Made by a program: the position numbers and the translations under genes. DNA of 64,000 bases, taken from NCBI GenBank assembly GCA_018648645.1, contig JABGQS010000010.1:1-64000 (forward strand). The letters run 5' to 3'. A model generated the notes under the pieces. The model was not told the DNA's origin, made no database searches, and saw nothing but the letters and a program-made list of their open reading frames with translations. This stretch comes from Clostridia bacterium (GTDB lineage: Bacteria; Bacillota; Clostridia; Christensenellales; SZUA-584). Of this stretch, positions 39,597 through 47,561 are shown piece after piece. The stretch's first letter is position 1. The number at the start of each line of letters is the position of its first letter.

Positions 39597-39700
39597 GCCG
39601 GCGAAGGAAATGACACGTATTCATGGCCGACATCAATAAGGACCGAAACAAAGACGTTTCATAAAACCCGGTAAACAGGGTTTTTGACGTCTTGTTTTTT
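39597..39700 (+). promoter_or_regulatory. Leader RNA with intrinsic terminator before the GOGAT operon
   Basis: The leader ends in a composite hairpin. An outer stem AAGACGT/ACGTCTT encloses AAAACCC/GGGTTTT, and TTGTTTTTTT follows at 39691-39701. A terminator between promoter and first gene implies regulated read-through. I compared it from memory with the glutamine (glnA) riboswitch, ykkC/guanidine, ZTP and ANTAR-target leaders and found no match. The sensor part (39597-39650) is short and I see only a weak hairpin, ATGA-7-TCAT. Confidence 0.6.
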
Positions 39701-39758
39701 TGGCAAAGATGGCAAAAGGCGGCAAGGGCGCCGCAAGCGAATCAAGGGAGATTTACAA

Positions 39759-40847
39759 ATGAAAAAAGAAGGCGAGATCAGAATACCGTCCGGATGTGCG
39801 ATTAGCGGAATTTTGAACAAAAACGGCGAGCGGATTAATGGCGAGGATATCATTACTTCTATCGAGCTGATGCGCGACAGGAGCAATGGACTCGGTGGCG
39901 GGTTTGCTGCGTACGGCATATATCCGCAGTACGAGGATCTTTATGCGCTGCATATATTTTATGATGACCTAGTTAGCAAAGCGAGTACCGAGGATTTTTT
40001 GAACCGGCACTTTGAGATAGAAACCGCAGGCAAGATACCCACGCGAAAGAAAAAGGGAATTGACGGCGAGCCGCTGATATGGCGATATTTTGTGCTGCCG
40101 AGAAGGTTTAAGCTGCATGAATCTGAGCTTAAGGAGAGCGAGTATGTAGCGCGGTGCGTGTTTAGAATAAACGGTCATTACGAGGGTGCATATGTGTTTT
40201 CGTCCGGCAAGAACATGGGCGCGTTCAAAGGCGTAGGGTACCCCGAGGACATCGGACGGTTCTTTATGCTGGAAACCTATGAAGCGTATCTGTGGACATC
40301 GCACGGGCGGTTTCCGACGAACACGCCCGGTTGGTGGGGCGGTGCGCATCCGTTCACGCTATTAAACTGGTCAGTCGTGCACAACGGCGAGATAAGCAGC
40401 TATGACGCGAACAGGCGGTTTGTTGAGATGTATGGGTATGATTGCACGCTGCAGACGGACACCGAGGTCATCACGTACATATTTGACCTTTTGCTGCGCA
40501 AGCACAAGCTTGGTCTGAAGCAGGCGGTCGAGATTATGGCTACGCCGTTTTGGCGGGAAATTGCGCTGATGAGCGAGGAAGACCAAAAGAAGTTTGAAGC
40601 GATACGCGCTGTGTACAGCTCTGCGCTGATTAACGGACCGTTCTCCATCATACTTGGGTTCGAAGGCGGCATGCTTGCACTCAATGACAGAATAAAATTA
40701 AGACCGTTGGTGGCGGCGGAAAAAGGCGATACGCTTTATGTTGCCAGCGAGGAAGCTGCGATACGAGTGATTTGCAGCGAGCCCGAGAGAGTGTGGTCTC
40801 CACGTGGCGGAGAGCCGATTATTGGACTGGTGGAGGGTAGACGATGA
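39759..40847 (+). CDS. Glutamate synthase amidotransferase domain protein (class II glutaminase)
   Basis: The start MKKEGEIRIPSGCAISG at 39759 follows AAGGGAGATTTACAA, giving 362 residues. It corresponds to the glutaminase (Ntn-hydrolase) domain of glutamate synthase as a free subunit. Cys13, in SGCAISG, is the expected nucleophile after removal of a 12-residue propeptide. SHGRFPTNTPGWWGGAHPF and LLNWSVVHNGEISSYDANRRF match the class II glutaminase active-site and oxyanion regions. It would hydrolyse glutamine and pass ammonia to the FMN subunit encoded next, whose start overlaps its stop (ATGA). Confidence 0.9.
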   Translation: MKKEGEIRIPSGCAISGILNKNGERINGEDIITSIELMRDRSNGLGGGFAAYGIYPQYEDLYALHIFYDDLVSKASTEDFLNRHFEIETAGKIPTRKKKGIDGEPLIWRYFVLPRRFKLHESELKESEYVARCVFRINGHYEGAYVFSSGKNMGAFKGVGYPEDIGRFFMLETYEAYLWTSHGRFPTNTPGWWGGAHPFTLLNWSVVHNGEISSYDANRRFVEMYGYDCTLQTDTEVITYIFDLLLRKHKLGLKQAVEIMATPFWREIALMSEEDQKKFEAIRAVYSSALINGPFSIILGFEGGMLALNDRIKLRPLVAAEKGDTLYVASEEAAIRVICSEPERVWSPRGGEPIIGLVEGRR

Positions 40848-42349
40848 GCTTACAACTGGGATGGCCGGATTACATGGTCATTAGGGATGAAAATAGGTGT
40901 ATAAAGTGCGAGGTTTGTGCGAAGCAGTGCGCAAACGAAGTGCATAAGCTGGATAGCGACTATGACAAGATGATGGCGGACGAGAGCAAGTGCGTCAACT
41001 GTCACCGATGCGTTGCGCTGTGCCCTACCCGCGCGCTGAAAATAAAGGTGAACGACCTTGAGTTTAAGCCGAACGCGAACTGGACCGGCAGCGCGATTAA
41101 AGAGATATATAAGCAGGCGAGCAGCGGAGGTGTGCTGCTGTCGGGCATGGGCAACACGAAGCCCTACCCCGTTTATTGGGACAAGATGCTGATTAACGCT
41201 TCGCAGGTTACGAACCCGTCGATTGACCCGCTGCGCGAGCCGATGGAGACGAGCGTGCTGCTGGGGCGCAAGCCGGAGAAGCTTGAGTTTGACAAGGACG
41301 GCAAGCTGAAAACGAAAATGCCGCCGCAAGTTAAGCTGGATGTGCCGGTTATGTTTTCTGCGATGTCGTTTGGATCGATATCCAAAAACGCGCACGAAGC
41401 GCTGGCACGGGCGGCTACCGATTTGAATATAATGTATAACACGGGCGAGGGCGGACTTGCTAAAGAGTTTTATCAATATGGACCGAATACGATTGTGCAG
41501 ATTGCATCCGGGCGGTTTGGTGTGCACCCCGAGTATTTGAACGCGGGCGCGATGCTTGAGATAAAAATAGGACAGGGAGCGAAGCCGGGTATCGGCGGAC
41601 ATCTGCCGGGCGAGAAAGTTGGCGAAGCGGTCAGCAAAGCGCGTATGATTCCCCGTGGCAGCGATGCGATATCCCCTGCCCCGCATCACGATATATATTC
41701 GATTGAAGATTTGCGGCAGCTTATATATTCGCTGAAAGAAGCGACGAACTATACAAAGCCGGTGTCGGTCAAGATTGCGGCGGTGCACAACTCGCCGGCG
41801 ATTGCTTCGGGAATTGCGCGGGCGGGTGCGGACATTATCGCCATCGACGGATTCCGCGGCGGCACGGGAGCTGCGCCATCAAGAGTGCGCGACAACGTCG
41901 GTATCCCCATTGAGCTGGCGTTGGCGGCTGTTGACCAACGGCTGCGCGAGGAAAGCATACGTAACGATGTGTCGCTCGTGGTGGGCGGAAGCATAAGAAA
42001 CAGCGCCGACATTGTGAAAGCGATTGCGCTGGGTGCGGACGCGTGCTATATCGCGTCGTCAGCGCTGATTGCGGTTGGGTGTCATATGTGCCAAAACTGT
42101 TATACGGGCAAGTGCAACTGGGGCATAGCGACGCAACGCGACGATTTGGTGAAGCGGCTGAACCCCGACATCGCTTACGAGCGGCTGATGAATTTAATCA
42201 CCGCATGGAAGCACGAGATTGAAGAGCTGCTGGGCGGTATGGGAATCAATGCGATCGAGAGTTTGCGCGGCAACCGATTGATGCTGCGAGGCATCGGGCT
42301 GAACCAGAAGGAGCTTGATATACTCGGCATACAACACGCGGGCGAATAA
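40844..42349 (+). CDS. Glutamate synthase FMN-binding core with N-terminal ferredoxin domain
   Basis: A 501-residue protein. The N-terminal 70 residues carry two 4Fe-4S motifs (CIKCEVCAKQC and CVNCHRCVALC). The rest is the FMN/TIM-barrel glutamate synthase core: MFSAMSFGSISKNAHEALARAA, NTGEGGL, KIGQGAKPGIGGHLPG, IDGFRGGTGAAP, VGGSIRN, and the 3Fe-4S cysteines in GCHMCQNCYTGKCNWGIATQ. It converts 2-oxoglutarate and ammonia to glutamate using electrons from a ferredoxin-like donor. This ferredoxin-fused form is typical of split archaeal and clostridial GOGAT. Confidence 0.92.
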   Translation: MSLQLGWPDYMVIRDENRCIKCEVCAKQCANEVHKLDSDYDKMMADESKCVNCHRCVALCPTRALKIKVNDLEFKPNANWTGSAIKEIYKQASSGGVLLSGMGNTKPYPVYWDKMLINASQVTNPSIDPLREPMETSVLLGRKPEKLEFDKDGKLKTKMPPQVKLDVPVMFSAMSFGSISKNAHEALARAATDLNIMYNTGEGGLAKEFYQYGPNTIVQIASGRFGVHPEYLNAGAMLEIKIGQGAKPGIGGHLPGEKVGEAVSKARMIPRGSDAISPAPHHDIYSIEDLRQLIYSLKEATNYTKPVSVKIAAVHNSPAIASGIARAGADIIAIDGFRGGTGAAPSRVRDNVGIPIELALAAVDQRLREESIRNDVSLVVGGSIRNSADIVKAIALGADACYIASSALIAVGCHMCQNCYTGKCNWGIATQRDDLVKRLNPDIAYERLMNLITAWKHEIEELLGGMGINAIESLRGNRLMLRGIGLNQKELDILGIQHAGE

Positions 42350-42389
42350 CCGGAAGCTGAATCCGGAAGAGATAACTAGGAGTAAAATC

Positions 42390-42833
42390 ATGAAAAAAGT
42401 TTATGCAGATGAAAAATGGTGTCTTGGGTGCGGTCTTTGCAATGTGTATTGCAGAACGTGTCACAGCGAGACGAACGATATAGTGAAGGCACACAACTTT
42501 GAGGAGCCGCGACCAAAATCGCGCTTGCACGTTGAGACGGGCGAGAAGGTGAACTTTGCGTTGCAGTGCAGGCATTGCGACGACCCCAAGTGCGTTACCG
42601 CGTGTATAACCGGCGCGATGCAAAAAGATCCCGACACCGGACTGGTGACCAACGATACGGACAGGTGTGTTGGGTGCTGGACTTGTGTGCTTGCGTGCCC
42701 GTTTGGCGCGATTGTGCGTGACGAGGATGCAGGCAAGGTTGCTGCGAAGTGTGACCTGTGCGTGAAAAGTGGGGAACCCGAGTGCGTGAAGCACTGCCCG
42801 AACAACGCGCTGAAGTTTGAAGACCGGGAGTAA
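42390..42833 (+). CDS. 4Fe-4S dicluster electron-transfer protein
   Basis: The start MKKVYADEKWCLGCGLC at 42390 follows CTAGGAGTAAAATC, giving 147 residues. Four cysteine groups are visible: CLGCGLCNVYC, CRHCDDPKCVTAC, CVGCWTCVLAC and CDLCVKSGEPECVKHC. The pattern is that of the DmsB/HycB family of up to four cubane clusters. Between the FMN core and the FAD oxidoreductase it most likely relays electrons to glutamate synthase. Confidence 0.88.
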   Translation: MKKVYADEKWCLGCGLCNVYCRTCHSETNDIVKAHNFEEPRPKSRLHVETGEKVNFALQCRHCDDPKCVTACITGAMQKDPDTGLVTNDTDRCVGCWTCVLACPFGAIVRDEDAGKVAAKCDLCVKSGEPECVKHCPNNALKFEDRE

Positions 42834-42927
42834 GCTTGAAGCTTAACCCGTTAGGAAGAACTTGCGTGCATTGTATGAAGGTTTACTAAAAATTTGTACT
42901 TCACGAATGAAAGGAACGATTATAATA

Positions 42928-44172
42928 ATGAACTATGTAATTATCGGAAATTCTGCGGCGGCGGTTGGGTGTATCGAAGGGCTGCGCAAAAACGATACAA
43001 AGGCGAGCATCACAGTCATTAGCGATGAGGTGCATCACGTGTATTCGCGTCCGCTGATTTCGTATTACTTGGCGGGAACGGTGACGCATGAGAACATGGT
43101 GTATCGCAAGGCTGATTTCTACGAGAAGATGAATGTGAAGACTATGCTTGGCAGCAAGGCAACTGCGATTGATGCGAAGAAAAAGGCTGTGACGCTGGAG
43201 AATGGCGAGACGGTCGGCTATGATAAGCTGCTGATTGCAACGGGATCGAGCGCGTTTGTACCACCGATTGACGGACTGGATAAGCAAAACAATGTGTTTA
43301 CGTTTTTGAAGTATGACAGCGCTCTGGATATAGAAAAGCTGATTGACAAGGACGCGAAGGTCGTTATTGTCGGTGCGGGACTGATTGGTCTCAAGGCGGC
43401 GGAAGGACTTGCGCCTGTGTCGGGAAGCGTGCATGTGGTTGAGATGGCGGATAGGGTGCTGCCTATGATACTTGACGAGCAGGGCGCGGCGCCTGTACAA
43501 GCAAAAATGCAAGAGAACGGCGTTACTTTTCACCTTGGCATCACGGCACAGAAAGTTGTCGACAAAGACCGCGTAGAAAAAGTTGTTTTGAAAGACGGCA
43601 CGGAAATTGCGTGCGATGTGCTGGTGATGGCTGTGGGCGTAAGACCGAATGTGGCGGAAGCGATGGCTGCTGGTGTGAAAGCAAATCGCGGAATACTCGT
43701 GGACGAGAATATGCGCACGAACGTGGATGATATATATGCGGCGGGTGACGTGACCGAAGCGGTGGATGTGACAACGGGCGAGCATAAGATTATGGCGCTG
43801 TGGCCAAACGCTTATTTGCAAGGACGTGCTGCGGCTTATGACATGTGTTCGGCAGAGCACGATTTTGACGGCGTGTTTCCTATGAACGCAGTCGGGTTCT
43901 TTGGACTGCCGATTATCACGGCGGGCGTGCAGGACGGCGAAGATATGCAAGTCTTGAGCACGGGCGAAAATGGCGAATCGAAGCGGTTTATTGTGAAGGA
44001 CGACATATTGGTGGGCATGATATTGGTGGGCGATGTGGACAGGGCAGGGATATATACGTATTTGATGAGTGAGAAAATACCGCTGTCGACGCTGACCAAA
44101 AAGCTGACGGACGATGATTTTGGGCTGATGGCGTTTGAGGAAGAGCAGAGAAACGAGCGTTTGAGCAGCTGA
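42928..44172 (+). CDS. FAD/NAD(P)-dependent oxidoreductase of the glutamate synthase cluster
   Basis: The start MNYVIIGNSAAAVGC at 42928 follows AAAGGA, giving 414 residues. The FAD loop is GNSAAAVG near the N-terminus. LLIATGSSAF is the central motif, VVIVGAGLIGLKAAEGL the NAD(P) loop, and DDIYAAGDVTEA the second FAD contact. It belongs to the NADH-oxidase/nitrite-reductase-like group of pyridine nucleotide-disulfide oxidoreductases. In this operon it takes the place of the classical GltD subunit and probably supplies electrons through the neighbouring Fe-S protein. Confidence 0.87.
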   Translation: MNYVIIGNSAAAVGCIEGLRKNDTKASITVISDEVHHVYSRPLISYYLAGTVTHENMVYRKADFYEKMNVKTMLGSKATAIDAKKKAVTLENGETVGYDKLLIATGSSAFVPPIDGLDKQNNVFTFLKYDSALDIEKLIDKDAKVVIVGAGLIGLKAAEGLAPVSGSVHVVEMADRVLPMILDEQGAAPVQAKMQENGVTFHLGITAQKVVDKDRVEKVVLKDGTEIACDVLVMAVGVRPNVAEAMAAGVKANRGILVDENMRTNVDDIYAAGDVTEAVDVTTGEHKIMALWPNAYLQGRAAAYDMCSAEHDFDGVFPMNAVGFFGLPIITAGVQDGEDMQVLSTGENGESKRFIVKDDILVGMILVGDVDRAGIYTYLMSEKIPLSTLTKKLTDDDFGLMAFEEEQRNERLSS

Positions 44173-44205
44173 GGCGGACGCGATAAATATAAGGGGAATT
44201 ATAAA

Positions 44206-44940
44206 ATGGAACTGGTTGCAAAGGGCGTTTATTACAGCGATCTGAATGAGCAGATAAAGCAAATTGCGCAAACACCGGGCGAAATAGACGTCAAGGAAGT
44301 TTTGGGGCACAGGTATATCGGTTGCGGGCTGACCAGCCACACTACGCTTAATGTTTTTGGCACGCTTGGGAACGACTCTGCGTGCTATATGGACGGCGCG
44401 ACATTGCAGGTTTACGGCAATGCGCAGGACGGTATCGCCAACACCATGAACGATGGGAAGCTGATTATTCACGGGAGCTGCGGCGATATTATAGGGTACG
44501 CGATGCGCGGCGGCGAGATGTTTATTGAAGGATATGCGGGGTACAGAGTCGGCATACACATGAAAGAGTATTACGAGAAGATACCGAAGATTGTTATCGG
44601 CAGCAAGGCCGGGGATTTTCTTGGTGAGTATATGGCGGGCGGGCGTATTGTTGTGCTGGGGCTGGGGCTGAAAGATAATGAAGAAGCGGCGGGCAGGTAC
44701 TTTGGCACGGGCATGCACGGCGGAGCGATGTATATACGCGGTCCGGTATGCGAAGCGCTGATGGGCGGCGAGATTGCGAAAAAAGAGCTTGATGCGGATG
44801 ACAAGGAGTTCCTCACGCAGACTGTGGCGGACTACGCAAGTTATTTTGACACCGACACCAGCGAGATAAAAATTGACGAGTTTAGCAAGTATCAGCCGAA
44901 AAGCGCGCGACCTTACGGCGAAATGTACGTGGGCGAGTAG
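44206..44940 (+). CDS. Glutamate synthase GXGXG domain protein
   Basis: A 244-residue protein equivalent to the C-terminal beta-helix of the glutamate synthase large subunit, here a separate subunit. Repeating G-x-x-G-x-x-x-G units are plain, for example YGNAQDGIANTMNDGKLIIHG, GYAMRGGEMFIEGYAGYRVG and GTGMHGGAMYIRG. The domain is structural and holds the FMN and amidotransferase parts together. It is the last gene of the operon and is followed by a terminator. Confidence 0.92.
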   Translation: MELVAKGVYYSDLNEQIKQIAQTPGEIDVKEVLGHRYIGCGLTSHTTLNVFGTLGNDSACYMDGATLQVYGNAQDGIANTMNDGKLIIHGSCGDIIGYAMRGGEMFIEGYAGYRVGIHMKEYYEKIPKIVIGSKAGDFLGEYMAGGRIVVLGLGLKDNEEAAGRYFGTGMHGGAMYIRGPVCEALMGGEIAKKELDADDKEFLTQTVADYASYFDTDTSEIKIDEFSKYQPKSARPYGEMYVGE

Positions 44941-44966
44941 GTAATAAATTTGTTAGTGAATAGTGC

Positions 44967-44996
44967 AACCCCGGCAGATAATGTCGGGGTTTTTTT
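44967..44996 (+). terminator. Intrinsic terminator of the GOGAT operon
   Basis: AACCCCG-gcagataatgt-CGGGGTT followed by a run of T residues. Confidence 0.88.
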
Positions 44997-45011
44997 GTTT
45001 CGGAGAAAGGA

Positions 45012-45080
45012 TAAGACCCTTCGGCTACGCTCAGGGTGACAGGCTTGGGGCGTGCTGTGCTGTGCTCAGGGTGACAGAGT
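45012..45080. repeat. REP-like palindromic unit, one full and one partial copy
   Basis: GACCCTTCGGCTACGCTCAGGGTGACA forms a hairpin (ACCCT/AGGGT), and a partial copy, GTGCTCAGGGTGACAGAG, follows about 25 bp later. Similar CTTCGGCT-CGCTCAGG-TGACA units recur in intergenic regions of unrelated bacteria. The rest of 44997-45219 shows nothing else. Confidence 0.6.
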
Positions 45081-45219
45081 TGATTCGGCAGCTTCAATTA
45101 TATTAACTTTTTAATAACCTTTTTGCCATATGTTTGTATTCCTGAACACCAATAGATATAATTATTAAGTTCAATGAGTACTCAGTTAAGCATAAGTTCA
45201 TTTTTATAGGAGGTTGCAT

Positions 45220-45927
45220 ATGGCAAAAAATATGGTTCCCGATTGGTATTACAATGAATTTGAACAGATAGGCGTAGATTTTGGAAGTGTTGAGGAAGTT
45301 GAAAGCTATGATGAGAAAAGGAAGCATTTTAGGGATTCGCAGCAGGAGCTTGCGTATTTCGAAAAAGCAATCGGACTGAAACCTCATTTTGAGGTTTTGG
45401 AGATTGGCTGCGGTACTGCAGCGCTCGCCCTGGGTCTTGCGCGAAAATGCAAAGCGGTTACGGCAATCGATGTGTCAAAAACGATGCTTGAGTATGCGAA
45501 GGAAAAAGCCCGCGAGAAAGATGTCACTAATATATCGTTTGCAAACGCTGGATTTTTGACGTTTGAAAGCGAAACAAACTTTGATGCGATTGTAACGCAG
45601 GTTGCATTTCACCATTTGCCCGACTTTTGGAAAATGGTTGGTATTCAAAATATGTATGGTCTTTTGAAAGACGGAGGCGTTTTGTGTCTTAGAGACAGCA
45701 TACTTTCCTTCGACGTTAAAAAGCACAAAGAGTTTGTTGATGAATATGTAAGAATCACAGGGGAAAAAACGGGCGAGGAAATGGCAAACGAAGTGAAGGT
45801 TAATATTACGCAGGAGTATCCGACGCTTGATTGGATAATTGAAGGTATGCTGCGAAGAGCAGGATTCTCTATTAAGAAAGTTGATCGACATACCGGATAC
45901 ATCGCAACGTTCGTTTGCCAAAAGTAG
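45220..45927 (+). CDS. Class I SAM-dependent methyltransferase upstream of hgcA
   Basis: The start MAKNMVPDWYYNEF at 45220 follows AGGAGGTTGCAT, giving 235 residues. The SAM-binding motif I is VLEIGCGTAALALGLA, followed by acidic AIDVSKTMLEYAKEKA. Motif IV-like FDAIVTQVAFHHLPDF and a post-motif LKDGGVLCLRDSI complete a Rossmann-fold methyltransferase of the UbiE/type 11 group. It lacks the cysteine arrangement I would expect of an arsenite methyltransferase (ArsM). It precedes hgcA by about 100 bp in the same direction. Base composition is lower in GC than most neighbours. The substrate is unknown. Confidence 0.85.
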   Translation: MAKNMVPDWYYNEFEQIGVDFGSVEEVESYDEKRKHFRDSQQELAYFEKAIGLKPHFEVLEIGCGTAALALGLARKCKAVTAIDVSKTMLEYAKEKAREKDVTNISFANAGFLTFESETNFDAIVTQVAFHHLPDFWKMVGIQNMYGLLKDGGVLCLRDSILSFDVKKHKEFVDEYVRITGEKTGEEMANEVKVNITQEYPTLDWIIEGMLRRAGFSIKKVDRHTGYIATFVCQK

Positions 45928-45982
45928 TATAAACCTTGTATATGGATTTGTATTAAAGAAAGCAAATGTAAAAAAAATGTGC

Positions 45983-45988
45983 TATAAT
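45983..45988 (+). promoter_or_regulatory. Putative -10 element of hgcA
   Basis: A consensus TATAAT about 37 bp before the hgcA start. The matching -35 position (AAGCAA) is poor and is followed by a run of A residues. hgcAB may therefore have its own weak or activated promoter in addition to read-through from the methyltransferase gene. Confidence 0.45.
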
Positions 45989-46024
45989 GTGTTTGGATAA
46001 TAACGCAAGAAGGAAGTAAACTAC

Positions 46025-47098
46025 ATGAGCGAGAAAAATGAGTTTTTGGATATTTCGTATTGTTATACCGGGAGGGTGAAAACACCGGCCGGTGAGATAC
46101 CGTCTGTTAGCACGGAGCTTGTCTTTAAAGACAGGTGCGACGCGTATAAAGCAAGGTGGGGTATAAAAAGAAGCGCTTACAGAGTGAAGCCCGCAGTTTA
46201 CGCTATCGGAGAGCCGAATGAGCACTCGCCGATGCTGGTAACTGCGAATTATAAGCTGACGTTTGATGTGGTCAGGCGAAGTATGGACGGACAAAACGCG
46301 TGGTTGATGGTTATTGACACCAAAGGCGTGAACGTGTGGTGCGCTGCCGGAAAAGGTACGTTTGGTACGAATGAAGTTATAAAGCGGATAAAGGAATTTA
46401 AAGTTGGCAGGATTATTGCGCACAAAAAGCTGATACTGCCTCAGCTCGGAGCAACCGGTGTTGCCGCGCACGAGGTGACTAAAGCCACCGGGTTTAAGGT
46501 GTTGTATGGACCTGTAGACAGCAAGGACTTGCCGGAATATATAAGCGAAGGCAACACGGCAACGCAGAAAATGAGAACGGTTAAGTTTGGCATCAGAGCG
46601 CGAATCGTTTTGACTCCGATTGAGCTGATGACTTCTTTAAAATACTGTCTGATTGCGTTGGCGTTCTTCTTCTTCTTTAACTGGATTGGCAGCGAAATGT
46701 TTTTTTCCAAGGCACTTCTGCTGGCGATACTGAGCACTATACCTTACCTTGGGGCGATTATCGTAGGTGCGGTTTTGGTGCCGGCGCTGTTGCCGTTTTT
46801 ACCGTTTAGAGCGTTTTCGCTAAAGGGTCTGGTTCTTGGCGCTGTGTATAGCGCGGTGCTGGTGCTGTTTTTGCAGACGCCGTTTTTGCTGGACAGGGGA
46901 ATCATGTTCCTCATCAGCAATCTACTTATAATCAACGCGCTGATCTCGTATTTGGCTCTGAACTTTACGGGGTCGAGCACGTATACGTCGTTTACGGGAG
47001 CTATCAAGGAAACTAAGCTCGCGGTGCTCATCATGCTGCCCGCCGCGATTGTCGGACTGCTGTTGATGATTGTCGATAAAATTGTTACGTTGGTTTAG
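46025..47098 (+). CDS. hgcA: Mercury methylation corrinoid membrane protein HgcA
   Basis: HgcA carries a methyl-corrinoid and transfers the methyl group to Hg(II). The 357-residue protein has the two-part layout of the family: an N-terminal corrinoid-binding domain (about residues 40-190) and a C-terminal membrane domain with five hydrophobic helices (about 200-355). The diagnostic cap-helix motif NVWCAAGK is at residues 103-110, with Cys106 as the expected lower axial cobalt ligand, and is extended by GTFGTNEVI. Conserved surroundings such as LILPQLGATGVAAHEV and GFKVLYGPV also fit. The start follows AAGAAGGAAG. hgcB follows 11 bp later, which completes the pair required for methylation in known methylators. 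Confidence 0.95.
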   Translation: MSEKNEFLDISYCYTGRVKTPAGEIPSVSTELVFKDRCDAYKARWGIKRSAYRVKPAVYAIGEPNEHSPMLVTANYKLTFDVVRRSMDGQNAWLMVIDTKGVNVWCAAGKGTFGTNEVIKRIKEFKVGRIIAHKKLILPQLGATGVAAHEVTKATGFKVLYGPVDSKDLPEYISEGNTATQKMRTVKFGIRARIVLTPIELMTSLKYCLIALAFFFFFNWIGSEMFFSKALLLAILSTIPYLGAIIVGAVLVPALLPFLPFRAFSLKGLVLGAVYSAVLVLFLQTPFLLDRGIMFLISNLLIINALISYLALNFTGSSTYTSFTGAIKETKLAVLIMLPAAIVGLLLMIVDKIVTLV

Positions 47099-47109
47099 GA
47101 GGATAAATT

Positions 47110-47454
47110 ATGAAACATCGATATATAAAGAATGTTGCTACGCTGGAGCTGGATGAGGGCAAGTGCACGAACTGCGAGATCTGCATTGAGGTTTGTCCGC
47201 ACAACGTTTTTGATATGGTAAATCAGAATTTCACTGTTGATAAAAAGCTCGGTATCGTTGATTTGGATGCGTGCATGGAGTGCGGTGCGTGCGTGGTGAA
47301 CTGCCCATTTGGAGCGCTTGACGTGAATGCGGGCGTAGGGTGTGCTTATGCGGTTGTTCGGGGTATGATTATGAATACTGAGCCAAACTGTGACTGCAGC
47401 CCCGATGACGACGTTGACGCAGACGCGGGAGACGAGGAAAGCGGCTGTTGTTAA
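47110..47454 (+). CDS. hgcB: Mercury methylation ferredoxin HgcB
   Basis: HgcB is a ferredoxin that reduces the HgcA corrinoid and may also handle Hg(II). The 114-residue protein starts behind TAGGAGG, which overlaps the hgcA stop. It has two 4Fe-4S motifs (Cys19, 22, 25, 29 and Cys55, 58, 61, 65, the latter in the characteristic CMECGACVVNC), the lone Cys78 in GVGCAYAV, and a C-terminal vicinal pair Cys113-Cys114. An Asp-rich stretch (DDDVDADAGDEE) and an extra Cys94/Cys96 pair precede the end. It is somewhat longer than the roughly 95-residue archetype. A terminator follows. Confidence 0.95.
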   Translation: MKHRYIKNVATLELDEGKCTNCEICIEVCPHNVFDMVNQNFTVDKKLGIVDLDACMECGACVVNCPFGALDVNAGVGCAYAVVRGMIMNTEPNCDCSPDDDVDADAGDEESGCC

Positions 47455-47507
47455 CCGGGACGCATTGCTCTCTAAGAAGAGTTCTTTTGGAAAGATAATT
47501 ACTAATA

Positions 47508-47540
47508 GAAAAAACCCCGACCGATGGTCCGGGTTTTTTT
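47508..47540. terminator. Bidirectional terminator between hgcB and the YeiH-family gene
   Basis: AAAAACCC-C-GACC and GGTC-C-GGGTTTTTTT pair around the loop GAT, with one C-C mismatch, and both flanks are suitable A/T runs. Confidence 0.8.
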
Positions 47541-47561
47541 GTGTTGAAATTTGGCTTGCAG

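Noticed and set aside
39597-39660. Glutamine (glnA-type) riboswitch before the GOGAT operon
   Set aside because: The conserved segments of that aptamer, as I remember them, are absent, so I call it only an unrecognised leader with a terminator.
40850-41788. A 312-codon minus-strand open frame inside the glutamate synthase core gene
   Set aside because: It is antisense to a confidently identified gene; the composition is typical of shadow frames.
42901-44718. A 605-codon open frame on the minus strand across the FAD oxidoreductase and GXGXG genes
   Set aside because: It is the antisense shadow of two well-supported genes, and its translation is rich in His, Arg and Gln with no domain pattern or ribosome binding site.
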